Assembly: GCF_003991355.1 (NCBI RefSeq)
Contig: NZ_RCSU01000005.1
Location: forward strand, 354,039-418,038
DNA: 64,000 nt
Source: Pseudoflavitalea rhizosphaerae
GTDB taxonomy: Bacteria; Bacteroidota; Bacteroidia; Chitinophagales; Chitinophagaceae
Direction: 5' to 3'
Shown here: positions 1-9,820 of the stretch, piece after piece
Position numbering within the stretch: position 1 is the stretch's first letter
Layout of the letters: each line of letters opens with the position of its first letter
Notes under the pieces: model-generated
Told to the model about the DNA's origin: nothing
What the model saw: the letters and a program-made list of their open reading frames with translations, nothing else
The model's database searches: none
Made by a program: the position numbers and the translations under genes

Positions 1-1
1 G

Positions 2-934
2 GCCACCAAGAGCAATGCTGAATGGTTCCCACCCAAAGAGCGGGCCATTGCACAGGGCATCTTCGGTGCAGGCGCCAGTATCGGCGGTGTGATTGCAGCG
101 CCCGTGATCGCTGCGCTTTTCCTGGCCTTTGGCTGGAAGATAACATTCCTGGTGATCGGCGTACTGGGCTTTCTCTGGCTGATCCCCTGGTTGTGGATCA
201 ACAAGAATACGCCCGACAAACATCCCTGGATCACGGAAGAAGAAAAAGCGCATATACAGGGTGGTAAGATGGAAGCATCCGGTCCACAGGCATCTGCTGT
301 AGTGTATTCCTGGAAAGAATTATTGCAATTCAGGAATACCTGGGGCATTCTCACCAGCAGGTTCTTTATCGATCCGGTGTGGTGGATGTTCGTTACCTGG
401 CTGCCTACCTTCCTCAAGGAGCAATACCAGTTTGATATGAAGCAGATCGGGGCATTTGCCTGGGTGCCCTATTTCTTTGCGGCAGTGGGCGGATTGACCG
501 GTGGTTTCTATTCCTCTGCGCGCATCAAACGTGGAGTAGATGCAGCGAAGGCGAGGAAGAGCGCTGTTACTATCGGCAGTGTGATCATGCTGGTTTCGCT
601 CACGGTGATAGCATATTATCTGGATGAATTAAAGAACCAGCCATCGATGGCCATTGCCTGTATCAGCGCAACTTTATTCGGGTTCCAGTTCCTCATCAAT
701 AACCTGCAGACATTGCCCGGTGATTATTTCCATGGAAAGAATGTAGGCGTGGTTGCAGGAATGGGCGGCACTACCGCCGTTGCAGGAACGCTGATCACAA
801 CCTGGATCGTTCCCGTGATCACCAAAGTAAGTTATACATCATTCTTCATCATGGGCGCGCTGATGGTGCCGCTGGCATGGTGCTGTATCATGTTCATTTC
901 ATCCAAAAAACAATTTAAACAAGAGAATATATGA
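2..934 (+). CDS. MFS transporter, hexuronate (ExuT/ACS)-type, 5' end missing
   Basis: The frame is open from base 2, so the start lies before the window and about 310 C-terminal residues are visible. The first visible residues include EWFPPKERAIAQGIF followed by GAGASIGG, the conserved segment of the anion:cation symporter branch of the major facilitator superfamily that contains hexuronate and galactonate transporters. Several hydrophobic membrane segments follow, with a Lys/Gln-rich cytoplasmic tail. The stop overlaps the start of the next gene by 4 bases (ATGA), so transport and the following dehydrogenase are translationally coupled. Uptake of a sugar acid is the likely role from family membership; the substrate is not readable here. 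Confidence 0.85.
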   Translation, partial: ATKSNAEWFPPKERAIAQGIFGAGASIGGVIAAPVIAALFLAFGWKITFLVIGVLGFLWLIPWLWINKNTPDKHPWITEEEKAHIQGGKMEASGPQASAVVYSWKELLQFRNTWGILTSRFFIDPVWWMFVTWLPTFLKEQYQFDMKQIGAFAWVPYFFAAVGGLTGGFYSSARIKRGVDAAKARKSAVTIGSVIMLVSLTVIAYYLDELKNQPSMAIACISATLFGFQFLINNLQTLPGDYFHGKNVGVVAGMGGTTAVAGTLITTWIVPVITKVSYTSFFIMGALMVPLAWCCIMFISSKKQFKQENI

Positions 935-1683
935 GACTAAAGGGAAAAGTTGCCATTGTATCCGGTGGTGCAAGGGATATTGGCCAGGCCGTATCCGTAA
1001 AGCTGGCAAAGGAAGGTGCCAAAGTGGTAGTGAATTATTTCAGCAGCGAGCAACGGGCGCAGGAAACCCTGGCTGCTATCAAAGCGATCGGCGGAGAAGC
1101 GATTGCCGTGAAAGGCGATATGAGCAAAGGGGAGGATGTTGCCAGTGTAGTGAGTGCTGCACAAAAAGCATTTGGCAACGAGATCCATATCCTGGTGAAT
1201 GTGGCTGGGGGAATGGTGGCGCGTAAACTGATTGCCGATATGGACGAAAATTTCTGGGACCATGTGATGGGCCTCAATGTAAAATCTGCATTCCTGCTCA
1301 CCAGGCAGGTAGTACCTCATATGCCCGCAGGCAGTGCCGTGGTGAATTTTTCATCCCAGGCGGGCCGCGATGGCGGTGGTTTTGGAGCCTCTGCCTATGC
1401 TACAGCCAAAGGTGCGGTGGCCACATTCACCAAAGCGATGGCCAAAGAGCTCGGGCCGAAAGGCATTCGCGTGAATGCAGTGGACCCTGGTATGATCGCT
1501 ACTTTCTTCCACGACAGTTTCACCAAACCTGAAGTGCGCCAGAACGTGGCCAATTCTACTCCGCTGCGCAGGGAAGGAAAGGCAGAAGAAGTGGCTGACC
1601 TGGTGGCTTATCTCGCCAGCGATGAAGCTAGCTTTATTACCGGGGCCAATATCGATATCAACGGGGGAACTTATTTCTCCTGA
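931..1683 (+). CDS. SDR family NAD(P)-dependent oxidoreductase
   Basis: This is a 250-residue classical short-chain dehydrogenase of normal length. The cofactor motif near residues 11-18 reads SGGARDIG, the usual TGxxxGIG with Asp in place of the middle glycine. NVAGG (residues 90-94) matches NNAG, and Asn116, Ser141/142, Tyr156 and Lys160 (YATAK) give the catalytic set. It overlaps the transporter gene upstream by 4 bases, which suggests it oxidises or reduces the imported compound, for example a sugar acid as in KduD-type enzymes. FabG-like annotation is equally possible on sequence alone; the pairing with a hexuronate-type transporter is the only reason to favour sugar acids. Confidence 0.85.
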   Translation: MRLKGKVAIVSGGARDIGQAVSVKLAKEGAKVVVNYFSSEQRAQETLAAIKAIGGEAIAVKGDMSKGEDVASVVSAAQKAFGNEIHILVNVAGGMVARKLIADMDENFWDHVMGLNVKSAFLLTRQVVPHMPAGSAVVNFSSQAGRDGGGFGASAYATAKGAVATFTKAMAKELGPKGIRVNAVDPGMIATFFHDSFTKPEVRQNVANSTPLRREGKAEEVADLVAYLASDEASFITGANIDINGGTYFS

Positions 1684-1724
1684 TATCGTCAATCCGTATT
1701 CTTCATTTTTTTACTGGTTATGTA

Positions 1725-1754
1725 GCGGGCTGCGCAAAAGTGCAGCCCTTTTCT
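1725..1754 (+). terminator. Intrinsic terminator after the MFS-SDR operon
   Basis: A GC-rich hairpin (GGGCTGC at 1727-1733 pairing with GCAGCCC at 1742-1748) is followed by TTTTCTT. It lies about 40 bases after the dehydrogenase stop codon. Confidence 0.7.
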
Positions 1755-1805
1755 TATCTTGGAACAGGTAGTAACCGGCCTACAAAAGGATTCAACCGCA
1801 TGATG

Positions 1806-1813
1806 TAATTTTG
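1806..1813 (+). promoter_or_regulatory. Bacteroidota -7 promoter element (TAATTTTG)
   Basis: TAATTTTG matches TAnnTTTG exactly and lies 26 bases before the methyltransferase ATG. No clear TTG -33 element is seen at the usual distance. Confidence 0.5.
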
Positions 1814-1839
1814 ATTGTATAACCAGGAAAAGAAAGTAT

Positions 1840-2592
1840 ATGGACAGCACCAAAAGATTCAGCAACCGGGTGGAAGATTATGTGAAATACAGACCGCATT
1901 ATCCGGGAGCAATCGTTTCTTTCTTAGCCGGTCACTATGATCTTACTCCTGATAAAATAATCGCAGACATTGGAGCTGGTACCGGGATCTCTTCCAAACC
2001 CTTCCTGGAAGAAGGATACAAAGTGATAGCAGTGGAGCCTAACAGGGAAATGCTCGACAAAGCCATAGAGCTGCTGAGCGATTTCCCGGATTTTTCGCCG
2101 GTATCCGGAACGGCTGAAAAGACCACACTCAAAGCACATAGTGTTGATGCCATCATCGCCGGTCAGGCTTTTCACTGGTTCAATCGCGAAAAATGTAAAA
2201 CCGAATTCAGGCGCATCCTGAAAAATGCAGGATTGCTTGCCGTGATCTGGAACGAAAGACTGATTGAGTCCCCCTTCGAAATTGCATACGACGCCCTCAT
2301 AGTGAAATATGCCAGTGATTATGTAAAAGTGGACCATCGCAATATCAGTATGGAAGACATGGTCCGTTTCTTCGACCCTGCACCCGTTGAACTGAACGTT
2401 TTCTCCAATAAACAGGTTTTCGATTTTGAAGGACTGAAAGGCAGGCTGCTTTCGTCATCCTATATGCCTGCAAAAGGTGATGCCGGCTATGATGCCATGA
2501 TCGAAGACCTGGAACTCCTGTTCCACCGTTTCAAGGAAAATGAGCTGATTGTGATCAATTACGCCACCAAACTCTATTCCGGCATCCTGTAG
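1840..2592 (+). CDS. Class I SAM-dependent methyltransferase
   Basis: The 250-residue protein begins MDSTKRFSNRVEDYVKYRP, a beginning common in UbiE-like type-11 methyltransferases. The S-adenosylmethionine site is visible as DIGAGTGISS around residue 46-55, with the acidic end of strand 2 in AVEPN. GQAFHWFN is the usual post-motif II segment. It is monocistronic with its own -7 box and no related neighbour, so the acceptor substrate cannot be inferred. Confidence 0.85.
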   Translation: MDSTKRFSNRVEDYVKYRPHYPGAIVSFLAGHYDLTPDKIIADIGAGTGISSKPFLEEGYKVIAVEPNREMLDKAIELLSDFPDFSPVSGTAEKTTLKAHSVDAIIAGQAFHWFNREKCKTEFRRILKNAGLLAVIWNERLIESPFEIAYDALIVKYASDYVKVDHRNISMEDMVRFFDPAPVELNVFSNKQVFDFEGLKGRLLSSSYMPAKGDAGYDAMIEDLELLFHRFKENELIVINYATKLYSGIL

Positions 2593-2708
2593 CCGGCTTC
2601 CCGGAAAAATTAAGAAAAAAATATCGTTGCCGGATTCACCCTCCCGGGCGAGTCCGGTGTTGTGTTATTGCGGGACCTGAAAAAGGGGAGGATATGCTGA
2701 TCATTTTT

Positions 2709-2716
2709 TATATTTG
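2709..2716 (+). promoter_or_regulatory. -7 promoter element (TATATTTG) of the first ECF sigma gene
   Basis: TATATTTG is an exact TAnnTTTG match. Transcription would begin near 2722, which leaves only about 9 bases before the ATG at 2731 but about 80 before the ATG at 2803. This favours the later start for the sigma factor. Confidence 0.55.
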
Positions 2717-2802
2717 AAAGCTCATGCCTTATGGCTGCCATCCATTTTACCTTGCCTCAATCACAACACCAAACCAAATGCTTATTTGTGCGCTCCCCGC
2801 TT

Positions 2803-3363
2803 ATGGAAGGTAAGATTGGAAATATCATTGATCTCTCGCACCTGGAATCCCTGTTCCGGGAATACTATCACCGTCTCTGTAACGCTTCTTATTATATCAC
2901 CGGCAATGAAGACGCCGCCAAGGATATTGTGCAGGATTTCTTTTTCCATTGCTGGAATAAGAAAGAAGAACTGGCCATTACCGGCGACTTCAAGTATTAC
3001 GCATTGCGGGCGGTGAAGAATGCGAGCATCAATTATATCCGGGACAACAAAAAGTTCACGTCTGTGAAAGACCCTGAAAACAATCTAAAGGTGGCCGAGC
3101 AGCCAGTACCTTCTTTTGACGATATGGGGGAGGAAGAAAAGAACAAAGAACTCTGGAATGCCATCGAGCGGCTGCCTGCTCAACGAAAAGCTATTTTTCT
3201 TTCGTCCAATAAAGACGGCCTTACCTATGCGCAGACAGCTGAGAAAATGGGCTTATCTGTAAACACTGTCAAAACCCAGATCAGGCTGGCTTACCAGTTC
3301 CTGCGCGAAGAATGCGCATGGCTGCTCCATTTCCTGATCTTTTGGTTCGGACTAAAAAAATAA
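2803..3363 (+). CDS. RNA polymerase ECF sigma-70 factor (locus 1)
   Basis: The protein is 186 residues from the ATG at 2803; an in-frame ATG at 2731 would add 24 non-conserved residues. The region-2 signature is visible in YYHRLCNASYYITGNEDAAK with IVQDFF, and region 4 carries the helix-turn-helix LTYAQTAEKMGLSVNTVKTQ. It belongs to the Bacteroidota ECF group that pairs with FecR anti-sigma factors, and a fecR gene starts 57 bases downstream. The expected role is to transcribe the susCD operon that follows when FecR releases it. The C-terminal tail is hydrophobic (WLLHFLIFWFG), as in many members of this group. Confidence 0.88.
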   Translation: MEGKIGNIIDLSHLESLFREYYHRLCNASYYITGNEDAAKDIVQDFFFHCWNKKEELAITGDFKYYALRAVKNASINYIRDNKKFTSVKDPENNLKVAEQPVPSFDDMGEEEKNKELWNAIERLPAQRKAIFLSSNKDGLTYAQTAEKMGLSVNTVKTQIRLAYQFLREECAWLLHFLIFWFGLKK

Positions 3364-3420
3364 ACAAACTGCTTCACCCTTCCATGAGGGTATAGTGTTA
3401 TATAATTCAAGCAGCACAAG

Positions 3421-4602
3421 ATGCAACAAAACGAAAACGATAATATCCGTTGGGAGAAGCTGGAAGAACAGTTGGACCAGCCTCAGATCGATCCTGAACA
3501 GGAGGGCCTGAGTAAAGAAGAACGGAATGTACTTCATTTCTTCAAGCGGCTTCGTAACAGGCTGCATCCCCTGGATGAGCAGAAAAGCTTTCCGCTGGAA
3601 GATGGTTGGAATGCCCTCGCCACCAGGATTTCCGTGGATGCGGACACTGAAGGTGCGCCCAAAAGCCTGTTGGTGAAATGGAGGAAATTCAGCCTGGTGG
3701 CTGCGGCAGTATTACTGCTGGCAGTAGCTGGCATTTTCTGGATGCTTAACAAGCCTGCCGCAAACGAACCCAAAGAACTGGCCGGAAAAACACAACCAAC
3801 GCAAAAAGCCGATCTGCCTGCTTCCAAACAGGTGGAACTGATACTGGCTGATGGCAGCAAGATAGAGCTGGGACAAAAACAATCCATCACCGAGAAAAAT
3901 GGTGTAGGCATTGTGGCTTCAGATGAGAAACTGCAATACGAGACTGATGTAAAAAGCGACAAATTACTGTACAATACCCTGATGGTGCCAAGAGGGAAGA
4001 AGTCGCAGATCAGCCTGCCGGACGGCACTACCGTTTGGGTGAATGCGGCTTCTAAGATCACCTATCCTGTTTCCTTCGTTGGTGCTACAAGGGAGGTTAC
4101 CCTGGAAGGCGAAGCCTATTTTGATGTGAAGCAAAACTCAGAGAAACCTTTTATTGTTCATACCGTCAATACCGATGTGGAAGTGCTGGGTACTGCTTTT
4201 AACCTGAATGCCTATACGAAAACCGTACGCACCACCCTGGAAAAGGGAAAAGTGAAAGTGAATAGCAATGCGGCTTCCATTGAGCTGACACCTGGCGAGC
4301 AGGCGATAAACGATCTGAAATCAGGACAAATGAAAAAAGTTCCTGTATATACCAGGTTGTTTACCGGATGGAAAGACGGAGAGCTTTACCTGGAAGATCT
4401 CAGGCTTCTGGAGATCACAGAACAACTGGGCCGCGACTTTGATTATGAATTTGAATTTGCGGATGCATCCCTGAAAGAGCTCCGCTTTACCGTAGACATG
4501 GCCGCCGCCGATAATCTCCAGGCTGTGCTCGACCATATCAGCAGTACCACGGAAGGTCTCCATTTTACCGTAAATGGCCGCCTGGTACGCATTGCGAGAT
4601 AA
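3421..4602 (+). CDS. FecR-family anti-sigma factor (locus 1)
   Basis: This 393-residue single-pass inner-membrane protein has a cytoplasmic N-terminal segment, a membrane helix near residues 88-109, and a periplasmic FecR domain (LMVPRGKKSQISLPDGTTVW then EGEAYFDVKQ). A C-terminal DUF4974 domain (about residues 320-393) contacts the STN domain of the partner SusC in known systems. It would hold the sigma factor encoded just upstream until SusC reports a bound substrate. Gene order sigma-FecR-STN/SusC is the classical transenvelope signalling layout. Confidence 0.9.
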   Translation: MQQNENDNIRWEKLEEQLDQPQIDPEQEGLSKEERNVLHFFKRLRNRLHPLDEQKSFPLEDGWNALATRISVDADTEGAPKSLLVKWRKFSLVAAAVLLLAVAGIFWMLNKPAANEPKELAGKTQPTQKADLPASKQVELILADGSKIELGQKQSITEKNGVGIVASDEKLQYETDVKSDKLLYNTLMVPRGKKSQISLPDGTTVWVNAASKITYPVSFVGATREVTLEGEAYFDVKQNSEKPFIVHTVNTDVEVLGTAFNLNAYTKTVRTTLEKGKVKVNSNAASIELTPGEQAINDLKSGQMKKVPVYTRLFTGWKDGELYLEDLRLLEITEQLGRDFDYEFEFADASLKELRFTVDMAAADNLQAVLDHISSTTEGLHFTVNGRLVRIAR

Positions 4603-4692
4603 AACTTGCTATAGTCCTACAGATTCAGATATAAACCTGCCATCCTTTCCGGTAAGATACCGGGAACCGATCAATATTAAACTGCTTTTCAA

Positions 4693-7600
4693 ATGAGAAA
4701 TGTTGTTACAACACCTGTATCATTGCGGGTAAGAGGGCATTTTGTGTGCGCCATCCTTTCCCTGCTCCTGTTGGGAGCTTCTATTCCGCTCTTCGCACAA
4801 ACGAAGAGACCGCTGGATAAAAAGATCAGTTTCAAAGTCACCAATGTAAGTCTTGCTGAAGCCCTGAAAAAATTCCGGGCCGCATCCGGCGTACACATGA
4901 CCTTCAACCAGGAGGATGTAAACAGTCAGCCTGCTGTAAGTATCGATGTGGCCGACAGAACCGGACGCGAAGTGCTGGAGAAATTATTGTCGAACACTGC
5001 CATCAGGTTTGCCGAAGCAACAGATGGTAATGTTTTACTGATCCTGAAAAGCAGCAAAAAAGATAACACACGCGCAGGTAAGTTCTTTGATGTGAATGGT
5101 CAGATAGTGGATAACCAGGGGCATGCACTTTCCAATGCCACCATCATGGTATTACCGGAAAAGAGAGGGCTCACTGCCGATAAGAACGGTATGTTCAATC
5201 TAACCGCCAAAGAAAATGATATCCTTCGTTTCAGTTACCTGGGCATGAAGAGCTATGAAGTGAGGATAAGAAAAGATGAGTTCCTGAAAATTGCGCTGGA
5301 TACTGCTCCAACGGTAATGACTGAATACGTTGTTACGGGCTATCAGACCATCGAAAAGCGCATGCTCACAGGTGCAGTCACTACACTTACGCCCGATAAA
5401 TTCCTGAAACCCGGTGCGGCAAGTATCGATCAGATGCTGCAGGGTAAAGTACCAGGTATGGTTGTTACTTTCAACAGTGGCAGCCCTTCCGCCGCTCCAA
5501 AGATCCGCATCCGCGGCACCAGCACCATTTTAGGAAATGCATCACCTCTCTGGGTGGTAGACAATATCATCCGTACTGATCCTGTGAACCTGAGTCCGCT
5601 CCAGGTGAATACCGTACTGGCTGCTGCACAGGAATCGAATTTCAGCATGGTGGGCAATGCCATTTCCGGCATCAACCCATACGATATCGAAAGCATCACA
5701 TTTTTGAAAGATGCCGCAGCCACTTCCATTTATGGTGTGCAGGCCGCCAACGGGGTGATCGTTGTAAAAACAAAAAGAGGAAAACCAGGACCGGTAGCTA
5801 TCAACTATAACCTGAACCTCGGTTTCACCGGAAGGCCACGATATACCCAGATGAACCTGATGAACTCCAAAGAGCGCATCGATGTTTCAAGGGAAATGTT
5901 GCAGAACGGTATTTACTATCCAAACGGACTTCGTTCCGTATCTTATGAGCAACTGGTGGATGAACTTGCAGCACGTAAGATCACACAGGAAGAGTTCTCT
6001 GAAAAAGTTGGACAGCTGGAAACGATGAACACAGACTGGTTTGATCTGTTGACGCAAAATGCTTTCAACCAGACCCACTCCATCGGCTTCAGCGGGGGGG
6101 CCGGCAAAACGAATTATTATGCATCAGTTAGCTTCTCCGATAACAAAGGAGCATTCAAAGGAGATAATGTGCAGAATTATTCCGGCAGGTTGAATCTTGA
6201 ATCTAACCTGAGCAGCAAGCTGAACGTGAATTTATTGATTGATGCCTCCTACAGGAAAGCGAAAGGATACTATAATGTAAATCCTTTCGATTATGCATTG
6301 CAGACTTCCCGCACCATCCATCCTGATTCCTTTTATATTGCGCAGTTGTCCACCAATTTAAGATCGCCCTGGGTAAACCCCGATCCGATCCGCTACAATA
6401 TCCGTAATGAGAAGGATCAAACAGGTTCTTCCACTACTACACAAAGTTTCAATATTAATACCGGCATCAATTACAAGTTGATGCGGGGACTAAGCTTCCA
6501 GGGAACCTATAATCTTGAAGCTTCAGGGAATACCAACTTCAATTTCATAACAGCCCGTAGTTTTGCAGCTGCAGTAATCAGGGGATATGATTATAATGCA
6601 TTTAAGAAAGGTGATTCCAAATTCGAAAGATCTGCGCTTCCTTACGGAGGTATCGGTTATCCTGCCTCAACTCAAAATCTCGCGCTCAATATCCGCAACC
6701 AGTTTAACTATAACCTAAGCCTTTTTGAAGGGAGGGATAACCTGTCGGCGATGATATCGCAGGAATTGCGTTCCGTAAAACAAGACGGAACGATGTCGCT
6801 CGAGCCAGGTTATTTTCCTGAACGTGGAAACACTTACTATTCCGGATATTACAATACCCGCTCTGCCGTTGGATCACAGGCATATCACCAGGTAGTGAAC
6901 ACGAACACCGTTACCAATACATTATCGTGGATGGCCGGTTTCAATTATCAATTCAACAGGAAGTACACCATCAGTTCCAGTATCCGAACAGATGGTTCAA
7001 ACCGTTTCGGCCAGTATTCCAACCAGCGTTTCCTGCCCAACTGGCATGTAGGCGCCATGTGGAATATTACTGCGGAGCCATTCATGGAAAGAGTGAACTG
7101 GGTTGAGCAGGCATCATTACGCGCTTCATTAGGTTCACAGGGAAATGTGGTATCCCAGGTAGGTCCGCAGTTGATCGCCAGCTACCCGGCAGCGCCCGTG
7201 GATGATATTTCCAATGAATTTGTACTGGACCTTAAAAGCCTGCCTTATCCTGACCTGCGCTGGGAGAAGTCGAAGGCCTTCAACCTTGGACTTGATCTTT
7301 TACTCTTCAAAGGGAGATTACAGATCAATGCGAATGCCTACTACAACAGAACTACGGACCTGATCGTTACCGTGGAACTTCCGCTTGAATATGGTATAAA
7401 GAATATGTACATGAACAACGGCAGCATGAACAACAAGGGATGGGATATAGGTGCAACGGTTGTGCCTGTACGATCAAAATCAGGAATAACCTGGAACCAG
7501 TCTTTCAATTATTCGATGAACTATAATAAAGTGGTAAGGTCCGGTATAGTGAGCAATTACGCGCAGTACCTGAGTGGAGCTGCTGTAGTGCCCGGATTGC

Positions 7601-8289
7601 CATATGGTTCCTTCTATTCATTCGGATTTGCAGGCCTTAGCCCTGTGAATGGAATGCCAATGTATGAGTTTTATGAAAATAAACAGGGTTTCAATAAAGA
7701 TGACCCATCCACCTGGTTAAAGTATTCAGGAAGGATCGATCCGGTATTGGATATGGGGACCACCACTACCATCACCTATAAATCATTTTCACTTAATGCA
7801 TCATTCCTGCTGAGATTGGGCCATCATAAACGTCTTAATCCCCTGTATCCGAAAAATGCTTCAGAAGTAGCACCACCTCCTGAAATGAACCTCTCGAGGG
7901 AGATGCTCGACCGCTGGCGTAAACCCGGTGATGAAGCTTTCACCACCATTCCCGGCTACGCTAACTGGGACAGGACTTCGTATATTCCGGCAGAAATTGG
8001 TCATATAACGGGAGCGGGCAGCCCTTATACGCTCTATGACAGATCATCCGTACGTGTGGTGAAAGGTGATTTCTTCCGTTGCACCAACGTAAGTTTCGGA
8101 TATGCGTTACCGGCAGCAAGCATTAAAAGATTTGGCGCCCGTGGCATGAATATCGGGTTTTCTGTGAACAACCCGTTCATCATTACCAGCAAGGCATTCC
8201 ACGGACAAGACCCCGAGACCGTAGGAACCGGCGGAACATCATTGCCGATCACAGCTTCCTATACAATGAGCCTGAACGTTTCTTTCTGA
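4693..8289 (+). CDS. SusC/RagA TonB-dependent outer-membrane transporter with STN domain (locus 1)
   Basis: This 1198-residue protein has a signal peptide ending near FAQ (residue 36). An STN domain follows at about 46-115 (FKVTNVSLAEALKKFRAASG), then a carboxypeptidase-regulatory-like domain at about 134-210, the TonB box region with VVTGYQ, a plug and a 22-strand-type barrel. The STN domain marks it as a signalling receptor that reports to FecR. The last strand ends with aromatic-polar residues (MSLNVSF). It forms the import pore with the SusD protein 22 bases downstream. The substrate is unknown; no glycoside hydrolase lies beside it, and peptidase-type lipoproteins follow. Confidence 0.93.
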   Translation: MRNVVTTPVSLRVRGHFVCAILSLLLLGASIPLFAQTKRPLDKKISFKVTNVSLAEALKKFRAASGVHMTFNQEDVNSQPAVSIDVADRTGREVLEKLLSNTAIRFAEATDGNVLLILKSSKKDNTRAGKFFDVNGQIVDNQGHALSNATIMVLPEKRGLTADKNGMFNLTAKENDILRFSYLGMKSYEVRIRKDEFLKIALDTAPTVMTEYVVTGYQTIEKRMLTGAVTTLTPDKFLKPGAASIDQMLQGKVPGMVVTFNSGSPSAAPKIRIRGTSTILGNASPLWVVDNIIRTDPVNLSPLQVNTVLAAAQESNFSMVGNAISGINPYDIESITFLKDAAATSIYGVQAANGVIVVKTKRGKPGPVAINYNLNLGFTGRPRYTQMNLMNSKERIDVSREMLQNGIYYPNGLRSVSYEQLVDELAARKITQEEFSEKVGQLETMNTDWFDLLTQNAFNQTHSIGFSGGAGKTNYYASVSFSDNKGAFKGDNVQNYSGRLNLESNLSSKLNVNLLIDASYRKAKGYYNVNPFDYALQTSRTIHPDSFYIAQLSTNLRSPWVNPDPIRYNIRNEKDQTGSSTTTQSFNINTGINYKLMRGLSFQGTYNLEASGNTNFNFITARSFAAAVIRGYDYNAFKKGDSKFERSALPYGGIGYPASTQNLALNIRNQFNYNLSLFEGRDNLSAMISQELRSVKQDGTMSLEPGYFPERGNTYYSGYYNTRSAVGSQAYHQVVNTNTVTNTLSWMAGFNYQFNRKYTISSSIRTDGSNRFGQYSNQRFLPNWHVGAMWNITAEPFMERVNWVEQASLRASLGSQGNVVSQVGPQLIASYPAAPVDDISNEFVLDLKSLPYPDLRWEKSKAFNLGLDLLLFKGRLQINANAYYNRTTDLIVTVELPLEYGIKNMYMNNGSMNNKGWDIGATVVPVRSKSGITWNQSFNYSMNYNKVVRSGIVSNYAQYLSGAAVVPGLPYGSFYSFGFAGLSPVNGMPMYEFYENKQGFNKDDPSTWLKYSGRIDPVLDMGTTTTITYKSFSLNASFLLRLGHHKRLNPLYPKNASEVAPPPEMNLSREMLDRWRKPGDEAFTTIPGYANWDRTSYIPAEIGHITGAGSPYTLYDRSSVRVVKGDFFRCTNVSFGYALPAASIKRFGARGMNIGFSVNNPFIITSKAFHGQDPETVGTGGTSLPITASYTMSLNVSF

Positions 8290-8311
8290 TCACCCCTCAA
8301 AAAATTATTAA

Positions 8312-9799
8312 ATGAGAATTTCGATCATATTCCTGTTCCTGGCCGGCATCCATTTCTCCTCCTGCAAAAAATTCCTGGAGGAAAGAACACAGAGTGAAAT
8401 GACGCCTGTATCAACGGAAGATTACAGCCAGCTTTTGTTTGGGACTTCCTATCCGAGAGGCAGCACCGTTATGATGCCTGGTATTTCACTGATGAGCGAT
8501 GATATGCAATATTATTCTCATCATATAGATCACGACTATGATGCCAAAACAGGTTATCCGGCATTTACCTGGCAGTATAATTATGATGAACTTGCCCGGA
8601 CATCCGGACTTACAAATCCATACAAGGATTCCTGGACAGTTTTGTACAATCTTATTACCGGTTGTAATATCGCCATCGAAGCTACGCCTGATTCTAAGGG
8701 CACAGCCAGTGAAAAAGACCAACTGATGGGGGAAGCTTATGCGCTCAGGGCATTCCTCTACTGGCACCTGATCAACCTGTATGGCCGTCCGTTCAATGAT
8801 TCTACCACTACACCCGATAAATTACCTGGTGTTCCCCTGCTGATCTCCGCGGAACTCAGGAATGAATTGCCGGCGCGCAGTACTGTAGCCGAAGTGTATA
8901 CGCAGATCAGGAAAGACATCGAACAGGCTGTGACTCATTTCAGCGTTGATAAAAGAAAAGACAACCTTTACCGTTTCAATTATCCTGCTGCACATCTCCT
9001 TGCCTCACGCATCTATCTCTTTACAGAAGAATGGGAGAAAGTGATCGAACATGCAACGGCTTCCATTGCAGCACAGCCATTGGTCCTGGACCTGAACGAC
9101 TGGCCTGCCGGTTATTACTATGATGAATCGATGTTCAGGCCGATACATGCGCAAAAAAATCAGGAAACCCTTTTCCTGTATGGCACGGCGAGTGAGATGA
9201 GAACAGGAGCAGATTTTGTGGCAGGGATGTCGGATGACCTGGCTGGCAAGTTTGAAACGAACGATCTCCGCGCGAGCATCTATTTTGCCCCGCTGCCCGA
9301 ATTCATGCAGATGTTCACTCCACTGAAGTATGGTACACAAAAAAGGGATTTAAAAATAAATGCTCTTGAAAACGCTACCTCACTCAGAACAAGTGAGGCC
9401 TATCTTAACAGGGCAGAGGCTTATGCACAGTTGTATGCAGTCAAAAACAATCCGGCTGATGCTCAGAAAGCACTGGACGACCTCAATTTCATACGCCAGA
9501 GAAGATTCACTCCTGCAAACTTCCAACCGGTTACCATGATGCCAGCTGCAGAGTTGCTCCAGTTCTGCCGTGATGAAAGAAGAAGGGAATTCTTTGAAGA
9601 AAATCAACGCTGGTTCGATCTTCGCCGTTATGGTATGCCTGAGATCATACATATCTATGCGCTTTTCGCGGAAGTGCAAAGATTCAAACTCATGAAAGGC
9701 GATCCTTCATATACCCTGCTGATCCCCAGTGAAGCCATTCGCCTGAATCCAAAACTGGAACAGAATCCCGCGGCTCCGCCAAGAATGCCATTTTATTAA
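8312..9799 (+). CDS. RagB/SusD-family surface lipoprotein (locus 1)
   Basis: The 495-residue protein has a lipobox at FSSC (residues 16-19), after which lipid anchors it at the outer membrane. The SusD fold is recognised from the TPR-like segments GEAYALRAFLYWHLINLYG and the C-terminal EERRREFFEE-like motif DERRREFFEENQRWFDLRRY. It acts as the substrate-capturing lid of the SusC pore encoded immediately upstream. Short spacing to both neighbours indicates one operon. Confidence 0.92.
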   Translation: MRISIIFLFLAGIHFSSCKKFLEERTQSEMTPVSTEDYSQLLFGTSYPRGSTVMMPGISLMSDDMQYYSHHIDHDYDAKTGYPAFTWQYNYDELARTSGLTNPYKDSWTVLYNLITGCNIAIEATPDSKGTASEKDQLMGEAYALRAFLYWHLINLYGRPFNDSTTTPDKLPGVPLLISAELRNELPARSTVAEVYTQIRKDIEQAVTHFSVDKRKDNLYRFNYPAAHLLASRIYLFTEEWEKVIEHATASIAAQPLVLDLNDWPAGYYYDESMFRPIHAQKNQETLFLYGTASEMRTGADFVAGMSDDLAGKFETNDLRASIYFAPLPEFMQMFTPLKYGTQKRDLKINALENATSLRTSEAYLNRAEAYAQLYAVKNNPADAQKALDDLNFIRQRRFTPANFQPVTMMPAAELLQFCRDERRREFFEENQRWFDLRRYGMPEIIHIYALFAEVQRFKLMKGDPSYTLLIPSEAIRLNPKLEQNPAAPPRMPFY

Positions 9800-9820
9800 T
9801 CATCCTCAATTCCTGAAGCA

